Shown here piece by piece: positions 1-12,700 of a DNA stretch of 64,000 nt. How positions within the stretch are numbered: position 1 is the first letter of the stretch; every line of letters starts with the position of its first letter. This stretch comes from Myxococcus xanthus (GTDB lineage: Bacteria > Myxococcota > Myxococcia > Myxococcales > Myxococcaceae). The DNA lies in NCBI RefSeq assembly GCF_013116825.1, contig NZ_JABFNS010000011.1:30375-94374 (forward strand), written 5' to 3'. The translations under genes and the position numbers were made by a program. Below the pieces are notes generated by a model, which was not told the origin of the DNA, did no database searches, and saw only the letters and a program-made list of their open reading frames with translations.

Positions 1-750
1 GGTGGTCACCGGAGAGTTCGTGCACCTCCACCCCTCCCTCCGCCAGCGCTCCCCAGCCGCCATCCGTGCCCGTGGGTACGTGCGTCTCGCTCGCGCGCAG
101 CAGCGTGACGCGGCCACCGTAGCGTCCTGGTTGATAATCCCAGAGGGCGCGGAGGTTGCTCTCGTAGACACGGTACAGCGCGTGGAGTTGTTCGGCGCCA
201 ACGCCCTGAGCCAGAACGCCGGTGCGCCGCCCCAGCTCCAACAGGCGGCCCAGCAGCGAAGCCTCGTCCGCGGGATGTGTATCCGCCATCAACTCCGAGA
301 TGGGCAGGCCCAGGAGCTGGCCCGTGAACTCCACGAACCGGGCAGCAAGCCACTCCGCGCCCACGGGGTCCACTGGCCGCTGATCGAAGGCGTAGGCGTC
401 GATGAGCGTCAGCTGCTCCACCTGCTCCCCCTGCTGCTCCAACTGCCGCGCCATTTCGAAGGCCACCACACCTCCCAAGGACCACCCCGCAAGCCGGTAT
501 GGCCCGCGGGTCTGGACGCCGCGCATGGCCTCCACATAGGTGGTGGCCATCGCCTCCACGGTCCCCAGCGGAGCCCGCTCGCCTTCGAGGCCCGGGGCCT
601 GGAACGCGTAGAACGGTTGGTCCGGCCCCAGGCGCCGCGACAGTTCCAGGTACGGCAGGACGTTGCCGCTGACAGGGTGGACGCAGAAGACGGGCCGCTG
701 CGAACCGCCATGCTGAATGGGCACCAGCGGGGACACGCGCCCGGGTGCCT
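1..750 (-). other. Terminal type I thioesterase domain
   Basis: Alpha/beta-hydrolase starting at VFCVHPVSG, with Ser9637 in GWSLGG, Asp9664 and His9796 in GDH. It releases the finished chain by hydrolysis or cyclisation; D-Ser2 offers a hydroxyl, but the mode cannot be told from sequence. Confidence 0.9.
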
Positions 751-3700
751 GCTGGAGCCGAGAAGCCAGCTCCGCCAGCGTCCCCGCCTGGAACAGTGAA
801 ACCACGGGCAGGCTGCGTCCCAGGCGCTCGCGGATGAGCGACACCATCCGCATGGCCAGGAGCGAGTGCCCTCCCAGTTCGAAGAAGTCGGAGTGGATGC
901 CAATGGGGCCGGTGCCCAGCAACTCCTCCCAGATGCGCGCGAGCAGGAGCTCCAGCGCATCCCGAGGCGCCACATAGGCCCGCGTCGACTCCGGACGGAG
1001 TGCGTCCGGCGCCGGGAGCGCCTTGCGGTCCACCTTGCCGTTGGGCGTCAGCGGCAGCGAGGCCAGCACCCTCACCGCCGAGGGCACCATGAAGTCCGGC
1101 AGCCCCTCCTTCACGAAGCGCCGGAGCGCGGTGGCGTCGGGCACTCTGTCCGGCTGCGGCACGATGTACGCCACCAGGCGCCGTCCTTCGCTCCCGTCGT
1201 CGCGCACGAGCACCACGGCCTCGCGCACGTCTGGATGCCTTCGCAACACCGCCTCGACTTCGCCCAGCTCGATTCGGAAGCCACGCACCTTCACCTGCTG
1301 GTCGATTCGGCCCAGGCACTGCAGCACGCCATCCGGCAGCCACCGGACGCGATCTCCCGTGCGGTACAGCCGCGCGCCGGGCCGCGGACCGAACGCGTCA
1401 GGAACGAAGCGCTCGGCGGTCAACTCGGGCCGGTCGACATACCCTCGGGCAAGCCCCGCCCCGCCCAGGTACAGCTCGCCCGCCACGCCCTGAGGCACTG
1501 GCTGACCGAGCGCATCCAACACGTACGCGCGAGTCCCCTCAATCGGCCGCCCCACGGTGGGCTCCCGCGCGGCGCCGTGAGGGGCCACAGTCCAGGTCGA
1601 GTACGTCGTGTCCTCGGTGGGGCCGTAGAGGTTGAGCACGCGCCTCACACCGGGTGCGGCCTGGTGGATGGCTTCCACCAGGGATTGGGCCAGCGGCTCT
1701 CCCGCCAGGTTCACCGTGCGCACCGAGTCCGGCACGGCAAGGGCACGCACCAACTCCGCCATCGCGGAGGGCACCGTGTTGACGAGCGTCACTCGCCGGG
1801 CCCCCGGGAGCGACGGCAACTCAAAGGCATTGCGAGCGATGACCACGGACCCGCCACGGATGAGCGGCGCGAACATCTCGAACACGGACAGGTCGAAGTT
1901 GAGCGACGTGGAGGCGAGGACCCCCATCAGCTCGTCCGACGAGAAGGCCTGCGTCGTCCAGCGCAGGAAGGCCACGGCGCTGCGATGCGCCAGGGCCACG
2001 CCCTTCGGCCGGCCCGTGCTACCCGACGTGAAGAGCACGTAGGCCAGATGGTCCGGTGCGGACCTGGGAACCGGCGCCGCATCTGCTTCCGCCACGAGCC
2101 CATTCGCATCGTCGAGCGCCAACCGGGGCACGTCTCCGTGAGGCAGCGCGTCGAGCAGCGAGCGCTGGCCCACCAGGACGCGAGGCTGGGAGTCCTCGAT
2201 CATGAAGGCCAGCCGCTGGCTTGGATATGCCGGGTCCAACGGGACGTACGCGCCACCCGCCTTGAGAATGCCGAGCACCGCGATCAGCAGGTCCGCATTG
2301 CGCTCCGCACAGAGGCCCACGCGGACCTCAGGCCCGACGCCCAGAGTGCGGAGCTTCCCCGCCAGCCGGTCCGACCGCTGCATGAGCTCGCGGTACGTGA
2401 GCACTTCGTCACCAGCCACCACCGCCACGGCGTCGGGAGTGGCCGCCGCCTGCCGTTCGACCAGGGCGTGGATGCTCGTCTCCGCGACATCGTCGGAGCC
2501 GGTGTCATTCCACTCCACCAGCAACCGCCGCTGTTCATCCGCACCCAGCAAGGGAAGCGCGTACACGGACCGGTCCGGCTCCGTCACGGCACCTTCAAGC
2601 AGCGCCTTCAGGTGGCCCAGAAGTCGCGCCGCGGTCTCGGGCTCGAAGAGGGCGGTGCTGTATTCCAGCCCGCCGGAGAAGCCGTCCTTGCCTTCCACGA
2701 AGCCGAGCGAGAGGTCGAACCGCGACACCCGGTGCTCCACGGCGACGTGCTTCATCCCCATGCCGGCCTGCGCGTCTCCTCCAGCATCTGGTGTGCTGTC
2801 GAAGGTGAGCATGACCTGGAACAGCGGCGAATGACTGAGGCTGCGCTCCGGACGCAGCGCCTCGACGAGCTTCTCGAAAGGCACGTCCTGGTGCGCGTAG
2901 GCGCCAAGCGTGACCTCCCGGACCCGAGCCAGCAGCTCACGGAAGGACGGGCTCCCCTCCAGCCGGGTTCTGAGCACCAGCGTGTTCACGAAGAAGCCGA
3001 TGAGCCCCTCCGTCTCCGCGCGAGTGCGTCCGGCGATGGGCGAACCGACGCTCACGTCGTCCTGCCCTGAGTAACGCGCCAGCACGGCCTGGAACGCCGC
3101 CAGCAGCACCATGAACGGCGTGGCGCCTTCACGGCGGGCGAGTGCGCGCACCGCCTCGGACAGCTCAAGGCCCAACGAGAAGGGCACGTACGCCCCTTCC
3201 AGGGATTGGACTGCCGGACGCGGCCTGTCCGTGGGCAGCTCCAGCAACCGGGGCGCGCCGTCCAGGCGTTGCTTCCAATAGCCGAGCTGCGCGTCCAGGA
3301 CGTCTCCCTGAAGCCACTCGCGCTGCCAGACCGCGTAGTCCGCGTACTGAAGCGGCAGCTCCGGCAAGCGCGACGGCTGTCCCTGGGAGAAGGACGCGTA
3401 GAGCTCGGTCAGTTCGCGAACCAGGAGCCCCATGGACCAACCGTCCGAGACGATGTGGTGCATCACCAGCACCAACACATGATCCTGCTCCGACAGCGCG
3501 AGCAAGGCGATCCGCAGCAGTGGACCGCGTTCCAGGTCGAACGGGCGCTGTGACGCCTCTTGCGCGATCCGCTGCGCCTCCTCTTCCCTCCGTGCCACGG
3601 GCAGCGAGCGCAGGTCCACGATGTCGAGGCCCGCGCCGCCCCGTGGGTCGATGACCTGTACCGGCGAACCACCCTCGGTCCGGAACGTGGTGCGCAGCGC

Positions 3701-6700
3701 CTCGTGACGATGGATCAGCGCGTCGAAGCTCTGCTTCAGCGCGGGAACGTCCAAGGCGCCCGTCAACCGCACCGACGCCGGGACGTTGTAGACGGTGCTG
3801 TCAGGCTCCAACTGCGCGAGGAACCACAAGCGCTGCTGGGCGAATGACAGGGGAAGCGCCCTGTCGCGAGGAACCCGTACCAACGGTGGTGGCTGCACGC
3901 CGCCATCTGTTTTCGAAGTGTGGTCCAGCCGCTGGGCGAGCTTCTCCACCGTGGGACACTCGAAGATGTCTCGAAGGGGGAGCTCTACTTGGAGTTCCTC
4001 CCGCACGCGCGACACCAACTGCGTGGCTAGCAAAGAGTGTCCGCCCAGCTCGAAGAAGTCTCCGTCGAGCCCGACCCGCTCGATCTTCAGGACCTCGACG
4101 AAGATTGCGGCCAACGTCTTCTCGGTCGCTGTTCGAGGCGCAACATATTTCTCGCTCGCCGTGCCCTCTGTGTCCGGCGCGGGCAGCGCCTTGCGGTCCA
4201 CCTTGCCGTTCGGCGTCAGCGGCAGCGTCTCCAGCACCACATACGCAGAAGGCACCATGTACTCCGGCAGCCGCTGCTTCACGTGACTTCTCAGCGCGCT
4301 GGACTCCAGTTCCGCACCCTCTTGCGCCGTCACGTAGGCCACCAACCGCTTGCCTTCGCTCCCGTCCTCCCGCGCCACCACCACGGCTTCGCTGACGCCA
4401 CCGTGCTGGGCCAGCGCCGCTTCCACTTCCCCCAGCTCAATCCGGTAGCCACGCACCTTCACCTGCGTGTCTGCTCGGCCCAGGAACTCTAGCGTCCCGT
4501 TCCCCAGCCACCGCACCACGTCTCCCGTTCGGTACAGCCGCTCTCCTTCACCGAATGGGCTTGGGACGAAGCGCTCCGCCGTCAGCTCCGGGCGCCCCAC
4601 GTACCCCACTGCCAACCCGTCTCCGCCCACGTACAGCTCACCCGGTACCCCCACCGGCACTGGACGCATTGCCCCGTCCAGCACGTAGGCCACCGTGTTC
4701 TTCACCGGCCGGCCAATGGACACCGAGGCACCTACCTCCTCCGGCCTCTCCATCCGGTACGTGCTGGAGAACGTCGTGTTCTCCGTCGGGCCGTACCCGT
4801 TGATGAGCACACCGCCCGCCGCCAGCCGCTCCTTCACGCGGGACACCGGCAAGGCGTCACCACCCGCCAGCAGTTGGCGGACACTGGCCAGCGCCTTCGG
4901 CTGCCGCGCCTGCATCTGCTCGAAGAGCGCCGCCGTCAGCCACAGCGACGTCACGCCCGACGACTCCAGCTTCCGGCCCAGCTCCTCCAACGTCGGCGTC
5001 CCCGCCGGGTACACCACCAGCTTCGCGCCGTGCAGCAGCGCGCCCCACACTTCCAACGTCGAGGCATCGAAAGAGATGGGCGCCAGTTGCAGCCACACCT
5101 CTTCCGGCCCGAAGTGCGCGAAGTCCGTCCCCAGCACCAGGCGTGACACCGCTCGGTGCGGCACGCCCACTCCCTTCGGCTTCCCCGTGCTTCCCGACGT
5201 GAACATCACGTACGCCAAGTTTCCACCGCCAACACGGGCGCTCGGCGTGCTCCCCGGCTGATGGGCAATCTGCGTCTCCCACTCCGTGTCCACGCACACC
5301 ACCAGCTCGCCACCCGCGGCTACCTCGTCCGCCAGCTTCTCCTGCGCCACCAGCACCGCGACGCCAGCCTCCGCCTTCATCCACGCCAGTCGCTCCAGCG
5401 GGTAGCTGGCATCCAAAGGCACGTACACGCCCCCTGCCTTCAGGATGCCCAGCACGCTCACCACCAGTTCCAGCGAGCGCCCCACGCACAACCCCACCCT
5501 CACCTCGGGCCCCACACCCATGCTTCTCAGGTGGTGTGCCAGCTGGTTCGCACGGCGATTCAGCTCCGCGTACGTCAGTCGCCGGTCCTCGTACTCCAGC
5601 GCCACCGCGTCCGGCGTCCGCTGCACCTGCTGTTCGAAGAGGGCACTCAGGCTCGCTTCGCGCGGGTACGTTGAAGCCTTCCCGCTCCACTCCTTCAGCA
5701 ACTGCCGCTCTTCACGCCCCATCAACGGCAGCTCGGCCAGCCGCATCTCTGGCTCAGCGACGGCGGCCTCCAACAGCACCCTCAGGTGTCCGAGCATCCG
5801 GTCCATCGTCTCGGATTCAAACAGGTCGCTGTTGAACTCCAACGCGCCCGTCAGTCCGCCCGCGCTCGACGTTCCGAAGCCGAGCGTCAAGTCGAACTTC
5901 GACGTCTTCCCAATCGATTCCGCTGCCTCCAACTTCAATCCAGGCAGGCTTACCGCGCCGCCCGGCGTGTTCTGCAGCACCAACATCACCTGGAACAGGG
6001 GACTGCGGCTCTGGTCCCGCTCGGGCTGCAGTTCCTCCACCAGTCGTTCGAAGGGCACGTCCTGGTGCGCGTACGCACCCAGCGTCACATCGCGCACCTG
6101 CGCCAGCAACTCACGGAAGCTGGGATTGCCACCCAGCCGTGTCCGCAGCACGAGCGTGTTCACGAAGAAGCCAATCAACTCCTCCGTCTCAGCCCGCGTC
6201 CGGTTCGCTATCGCCGTCCCGACGCATACGTCTTCCTGCCTCGCGTACCTCGACAGCACCACCTGGAAGGCCGCCAGCAGCACCATGAACGGCGTCGCGT
6301 TCTCCCGCTGTGCCAGCCCCTTCACGCCCTCCCACAGCTCCTTCGGCCACTCCAGTCCTCTCGTGTCCCCTCGGTACGTCTGGACCGCCGGCCTCGCCTT
6401 GTCCGTCGGCAACTCCAGCGCAGCTGGCGCACCCGCTAGCTGCTTCCTCCAGTACCCAAGCTGCTCCTCCAGCACCTCTCCCTTCAGCCACTCCCGCTGC
6501 CACACCGCGTAGTCCGCGTACTGCACCTCCAGCTCCGTCAGCGGTGACTCGCGCCCCTGCGCGTACGCCTCGTACAGCGCCACCAACTCCCTCACCAACA
6601 CCCCCATCGACCAGCCGTCCGACACGATGTGGTGCATCACCAGCACCAACACGTGCGCTTCTTCCCCCTCCTTCAGCAGCGTCGCCCTCAGCAGCGGCCC

Positions 6701-9700
6701 TGTCTCCAGGTTGAACGGATGGAGTGTTTGAAGTTCCGTTCGACGCTGGATCTCCAGCGTCTTCTCCGTGCCCAGGAGTGCACTCAGGTCCACGAACTCC
6801 AACGCGCCCCTTCCTGCGGGAGAGATGACCTGGGTGGGAACGCCTGCCTCGGAACGGAAGGTCGTGCGCAGCGCCTCATGACGGAGAACCAGTGAATGGA
6901 AGCTCCGTTCCAGCGCCGCAACATCAAGGGCCCCCGAGAGCTTCACTGCCACGGGCACGTTGTAGAAGGCGCTGTCGGGGTCAAGCTGGTGGAGGAACCA
7001 CAGACGTTGCTGCGCGAACGACAGAGGAAGCGCGCCGTCACGTGAAGCGCGAACCAGCGGAGGGCCTCTCAATCCAGCAGTGACTCCCGAGGCACTGTCC
7101 AGCCACCTCGCCAGTGTCTCAACAGACCGGGACTCGAAAACTGTCCGAAGTGGAAGTTCAACGGGGAGTGCTTCGCGGATGCGCGAGACCAGCTGCGTCG
7201 CCAGCAGCGAGTGGCCACCCAGCTCGAAGAAGTCCTCGTCGATGCTGACGCGCTTGACGCTCAGCACCTCGGCGAAGATGGACGCCACCTTCTCCTCAGT
7301 CACCGTTCGAGGCGCCTCGAAGTGCGCCGTCTTCGGCCCCTGGGTGTCCGGGGCGGGCAGCGCCTTGCGGTCCACCTTGCCGTTCGACGTCAGCGGCAGC
7401 GACTCCAGCACCACGTACGCAGAAGGCACCATGTACTCCGGCAACCGCTGCTTCACGTGGCTTCTCAGCGCGCTGGACTCCAGGCTCATGCCCGTACGCG
7501 CTGTCACATACGCCACCAATCGCTTGCCTTCGCTCCCGTCGTCCCGTGCCACCACGACTGCTTCGTTGACGCCACCGTACTGGGCCAACGCCGCTTCCAC
7601 TTCGCCCAGCTCAATCCGGTAGCCGCGCACCTTCACCTGCGTGTCCGCTCGGCCCAGGAACTCTAGCGTCCCGTTCCCCAGCCACCGCACCACGTCTCCC
7701 GTGCGATACAGCCGCTCTCCTTCACCGAATGGGCTTGGGACGAAGCGCTCCGCCGTCAACTCCGGGCGTCCCACGTACCCCACTGCCAACCCGTCTCCGC
7801 CCACGTACAGCTCGCCCGGTACCCCCACCGGCACTGGACGCATTGTCCCGTCCAGCACGTAGGCCACCGTGTTCTTCACCGGCCGGCCAATGGACACCGA
7901 GGCACCTACCTCCTCCGGCCTCTCCATTCGGTACGTGCTGGAGAACGTCGTGTTCTCCGTCGGGCCATACCCGTTGATGAGCACACCGCCCGCTGCCAGC
8001 CGCTCCTTCACACGGGACACCGGCAAGGCGTCACCACCCGCCAACAACTGGCGGACACTGGCCAACGCCTTCGGCTGCCGCGCTTGCATCTGCTCGAAGA
8101 GCGCTGCTGTCAGCCACAGCGACGTCACGCCCGACGACTCCAGCTTCCGGCCCAACTCCTCCAGCGTCGGCGTCCCTGCTGGGTACACCACCAGCTTCGC
8201 GCCGTGCAGCAGCGCGCCCCATACCTCCAGCGTCGATGCATCGAAAGAGATGGGCGCCAGTTGCAGCCACACCTCATCCGGCCCGAAGTGCGCGAAGTCT
8301 GTCCCCAGTACCAGGCGTGACACCGCTCGGTGCGGCACGCCTACTCCCTTCGGCTTCCCCGTGCTCCCCGACGTGAACATCACGTACGCAAGGTTTCCAC
8401 CGCCCACGTTGGCACTCGGCGTGCTCTCCGGCTGATGGGCAATCTCCGTGTCCCACTCCGTGTCTACGAACACCCTGGAGTTGGTGTCATCGAGACCCAT
8501 GGACTCGAGAAGATTCTCCTGCGCCACCAGCACCGCGACGCCAGCCTCCGCCTTCATCCACGCCAGACGCTCCAGCGGGTAGCTGGCATCCAGCGGCACG
8601 TACACGCCACCTGCCTTCAGAATGCCCAGCACGCTCACCACCAGCTCCAGCGAGCGATCCATGCACAACCCCACCCGCACCTCGGGCCCCACACCCATGC
8701 TTCTCAGGTGGTGTGCCAGCTGGTTCGCACGTCGGTTCAGCTCCGCGTACGTCAGTCGCCGGTCCTCGTACTCCACCGCCACCGCGTCCGGCGTCCGCTG
8801 AACCTGCGCCTCGAAGAGGGCACTCAGGCTCGCATCCCGTGGGTACTCCGATACCGTCCCACTCCACTCCTTCACCAACAGCTGCTGTTCTTCTCGGGCC
8901 ATCAGCGGCAGCTCGGCCAGCCGCGTCTCAGGCCGAGCGACGGCTGCATCCAACAGCACCCGCAGATGTTCCAGCAGCCGCTCCATCGTCTCGGATTCAA
9001 ACAGGTCGCTGTTGAACTCGAGGCCTCCAGAAAGGCCCTCATCTGTCTCACTCAACCCGAGCGTCAAATCGAACTTCGACGTCTTCGCAGACGACTCGGC
9101 TGCCTCCAGCGTCAGCCCCGGCAGGCTCACTGCTCCTCCCGGCGTGTTCTGCAGCACCAACATCACCTGGAACAGCGGACTGCGGCTCAAGTCCCGCTCC
9201 GGCTGCAGCTCCTCCACCAGCCTCTCGAATGGCACTTCCTGGTGCGCGTACGCACCCAACGTCACTTCACGCACCTGCGCCAGCAACTCACGGAAGCTTG
9301 TCGCCGCAGACACCTTCGTCCGCAGCACCAGCGTGTTCACGAAGAAGCCAATCAGCCCCTCCGTCTCAGCCCGCGTCCGGTTCGCTATCGCCGTCCCGAC
9401 GCATACGTCTTCCTGCCTCGCGTACCTCGACAGCACCACCTGGAAGGCCGCCAGCAGCACCATGAACGGCGTCGCGTTCTCCCGCTGTGCCAGCCCCTTC
9501 ACGCCCTCCCACAGCTCCTTCGACCACTCCAGTCCTCTCGTGTCCCCTCGGTACGTCTGGACCGCCGGCCTCGCCTTGTCCGTCGGCAACTCCAGCGCAG
9601 CTGGCGCACCCTCTAGCTGTTTCCTCCAGTACTCAAGCTGCTCCTCCAGCACCTCTCCCTTCAACCACTCCCGCTGCCACACCGCGTAGTCCGCGTACTG

Positions 9701-12700
9701 CACCTCCAGCTCCGTCAGCGGTGACTCGCGCCCCTGCGCGTACGCCTCGTACAGCGCCACCAACTCCCTCACCAGCACCCCCATCGACCAGCCGTCCGAC
9801 ACGATGTGGTGCATCACCAACACCAACACGTGCGCTTCTTCCCCCTCCTTCAGCAGCGTCGCCCTCAGCAGCGGCCCTGTCTCCAGGTCGAACGGGCGCT
9901 GAATTTCCTCTTCGATCCAGCGCCGCACCCAGGATTCGCGCTCCGACTCCAATTCGCTGAAGTCGAGCTGCTGGAATGGCTGGAGCGGATCCGTTGCGAT
10001 GACCTGCACGGGTTCACCACCACTGACACGGAACGTCGTGCGCAATGACTCGTGCCGCCGCACGAGTTCACTGAAGCTGGCCTCCAACGCGGTCGTTTGC
10101 AGACGCCCAGTCAACTTCACCACGGAGGGGACGTTGTAGAACGGACTGCCTGGCTCCAACTGGTCGAGGAACCACAGCCGCTGCTGCGCGAATGACAGCG
10201 GTAGCGCATCGCTCCGAGAGACGCGCGTCAGGGGTGGTGCTCGAACCGCAGCCGCTACCGTCCCGCGGGATGCGTCAATCCGTTCGGCCAACTTCCCCAC
10301 TGTGGAGGATTCGAAGATGTCTCGCAGCGGGAGCTCTACCTGCAGTTCGTCCCTCACGCGTGACACCAACTGCGTGGCCAGCAGCGAATGGCCACCCAGC
10401 TCGAAGAAGTCTTCGTCGATGCTGACGCGCTCGACGTTGAGTACCTCGGCGAAGATGGACGCCAGCTTCTCCTCAGTCACCGTGCGAGGCGCCTCGAAGT
10501 GAGCCGTCTTCGGCCCCTGGGCATCCGGGGCGGGCAGCGCCTTGCGGTCCACCTTGCCGTTCGGCGTCAGCGGCAGCGACTCCAGCACCACATACGCCGA
10601 CGGCACCATGTACTCCGGCAGCCGCTGCTTCACGTGACTTCTCAGCGCGCTGGACTCCAGTTCCGCGCCCTCTTGCGCCGTCACGTAGGCCACCAACCGC
10701 TTGCCTTCGCTCCCGTCCTCCCGCGCCACCACCACGGCTTCGCTGACGCCACCGTGCTGGGCCAGCGCCGCTTCCACTTCCCCCAGCTCAATCCGGTAGC
10801 CACGCACCTTCACCTGCGTGTCCGCTCGGCCCAGAAACTCCAGCGTCCCGTTCCCCTGCCACCGCACCACGTCTCCCGTGCGGTACAGCCTCTCTCCCTC
10901 ACCGAATGGGCTTGGGACGAAGCGCTCCGCCGTCAACTCCGGGCGCCCCACGTACCCCACTGCCAACCCGTCTCCGCCCACATACAGCTCACCCGGAACG
11001 CCCACTGGCACCGGGCGCATCCCCACGTCCAGCACGTAAGCCACCGTGTTCTTCACCGGCCGGCCAATGGACACCGAGGCACCTACCTCCTCCGGCCGCT
11101 CCATCCGGTACGTACTGGAGAACGTCGTGTTCTCCGTCGGGCCATACCCGTTGATGAGCAGGCCACCTGCTGCCAGCCGCTCCTTCACGCGGGACACCGG
11201 CAAGGCGTCACCACCTGCCAGCAACTGGCGGACACTGGCCAGCGCCTTCGGCTGCCGCGCCTGCATCTGCTCGAAGAGCGCCGCCGTCAGCCACAGCGAC
11301 GTCACGCCCGACGACTCCAGCTTCCGGCCCAACTCCTCCAACGTCGGCGTCCCTGCTGGGTACACCACCAACCGCGAGCCGTGCAGCAGCGCGCCCCACA
11401 CTTCCAACGTCGAGGCATCGAAGGAGATGGGCGCCAGTTGCAGCCACACCTCCTCGGGCCCGAAGTGCGCGAAGTCTGTCCCCAGTACCAGGCGCGCCAC
11501 CGCTCGGTGCGGCACGCCTACGCCCTTTGGCTTCCCCGTGCTTCCCGACGTGAACATCACGTACGCCAGGTTTCCACCGCCCACATGGGCGCTCGGCGTG
11601 CTCTCCGGCTGATGGGCAATCTGCGTCTCCCACTCCGTGTCCACGCACACCACCAACTCGCCACCCGCGGCTACCTCGTCCGCCAGCTTCTCCTGCGCCA
11701 CCAGCACCGCGACGCCAGCCTCCGCCTTCATCCACGCCAGACGCTCTAGCGGGTAGCTGGCATCCAGCGGCACGTACACACCACCTGCCTTCAGGATGCC
11801 CAGCACGCTCACCACCAGCTCCAGCGAGCGCTCCACGCACAACCCCACCCGCACCTCGGGCCCCACACCCATGCTTCTCAGGTGGTGTGCCAGCTGGTTC
11901 GCACGGCGATTCAGCTCCGCGTACGTCAGCCGCCGGTCCTCGTACTCCACTGCTACCGCGTCCGGCGTCCGCTGCACCTGCGCCTCGAAGAGGGCACTCA
12001 GGCTGACATCGCGCGGATACGTTGAAGCCTTCCCGCTCCACTCCTTCAGCAACTGCTGCTCTTCACTCCCCATCAACGGCAGCTCGGCCAACCGCTGCTC
12101 CGGTCCTGCGATGGCCGCCTCCAGCAGGGTCCGCAGATGGTGAAGCAGCCGGCGCACCGTCTCTGTTTCGAACAGATCGGTGTTGTAGTTCGCCGCCACC
12201 ACCACGCCGCCCTTCACTTCCTCCACCACCAGGGAGAGGTCGAACTTCGACGTCCGTCCCTCCGAGTCCATGCCAGACAGCGTGAGGCCGTCCCCGAGCT
12301 TCACCTCCGTCACGGGCGTGTTCTGCAGCGTCAGCGTCACCTGGAACAGCGGACTCCGGCTCAGGTCACGCTCGGGCTGAAGCTCCTCGACCAACTTCTC
12401 GAACGGCACGTCCTGGTGCGCATACGCACCCAATGTCACCTCCCGCACCTGAGCCAGCAGCTCACGGAAGGTGGATGCCGGGGACACCTTCGTCCGCAGC
12501 ACCAGCATGTTCGCGAAGAAGCCGATCAGCCCCTCCGTCTCGCCTTGCGCGCGCCCCGCGATGGGAGCCCCCACGCACACGTCTTCCTGGCCCGCGTACC
12601 TGGACAGCACAGCCTGGTACGCAGCCAGCAACACCATGAACGGCGTCACACCTTCGCGACGGCCGAGCGCCTCCATGTCGCGCCAGAGCGCCTTCGGCCA

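Larger units (their letters stand above)
3920..7030 (-). other. NRPS module 13: C-A-T, Val-like
   Basis: C motif HHIVSDGW; code DALWLGGTFK; carrier LGGHSLLAT intact. Likely a tandem duplicate of module 12. Confidence 0.75.
7090..10210 (-). other. NRPS module 12: C-A-T, Val-like
   Basis: C motif HHIVSDGW; code DALWLGGTFK; carrier intact. Its C domain shares an almost identical 550-bp block with module 13, and its A domain has a divergent patch at 8466-8519. Confidence 0.75.
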
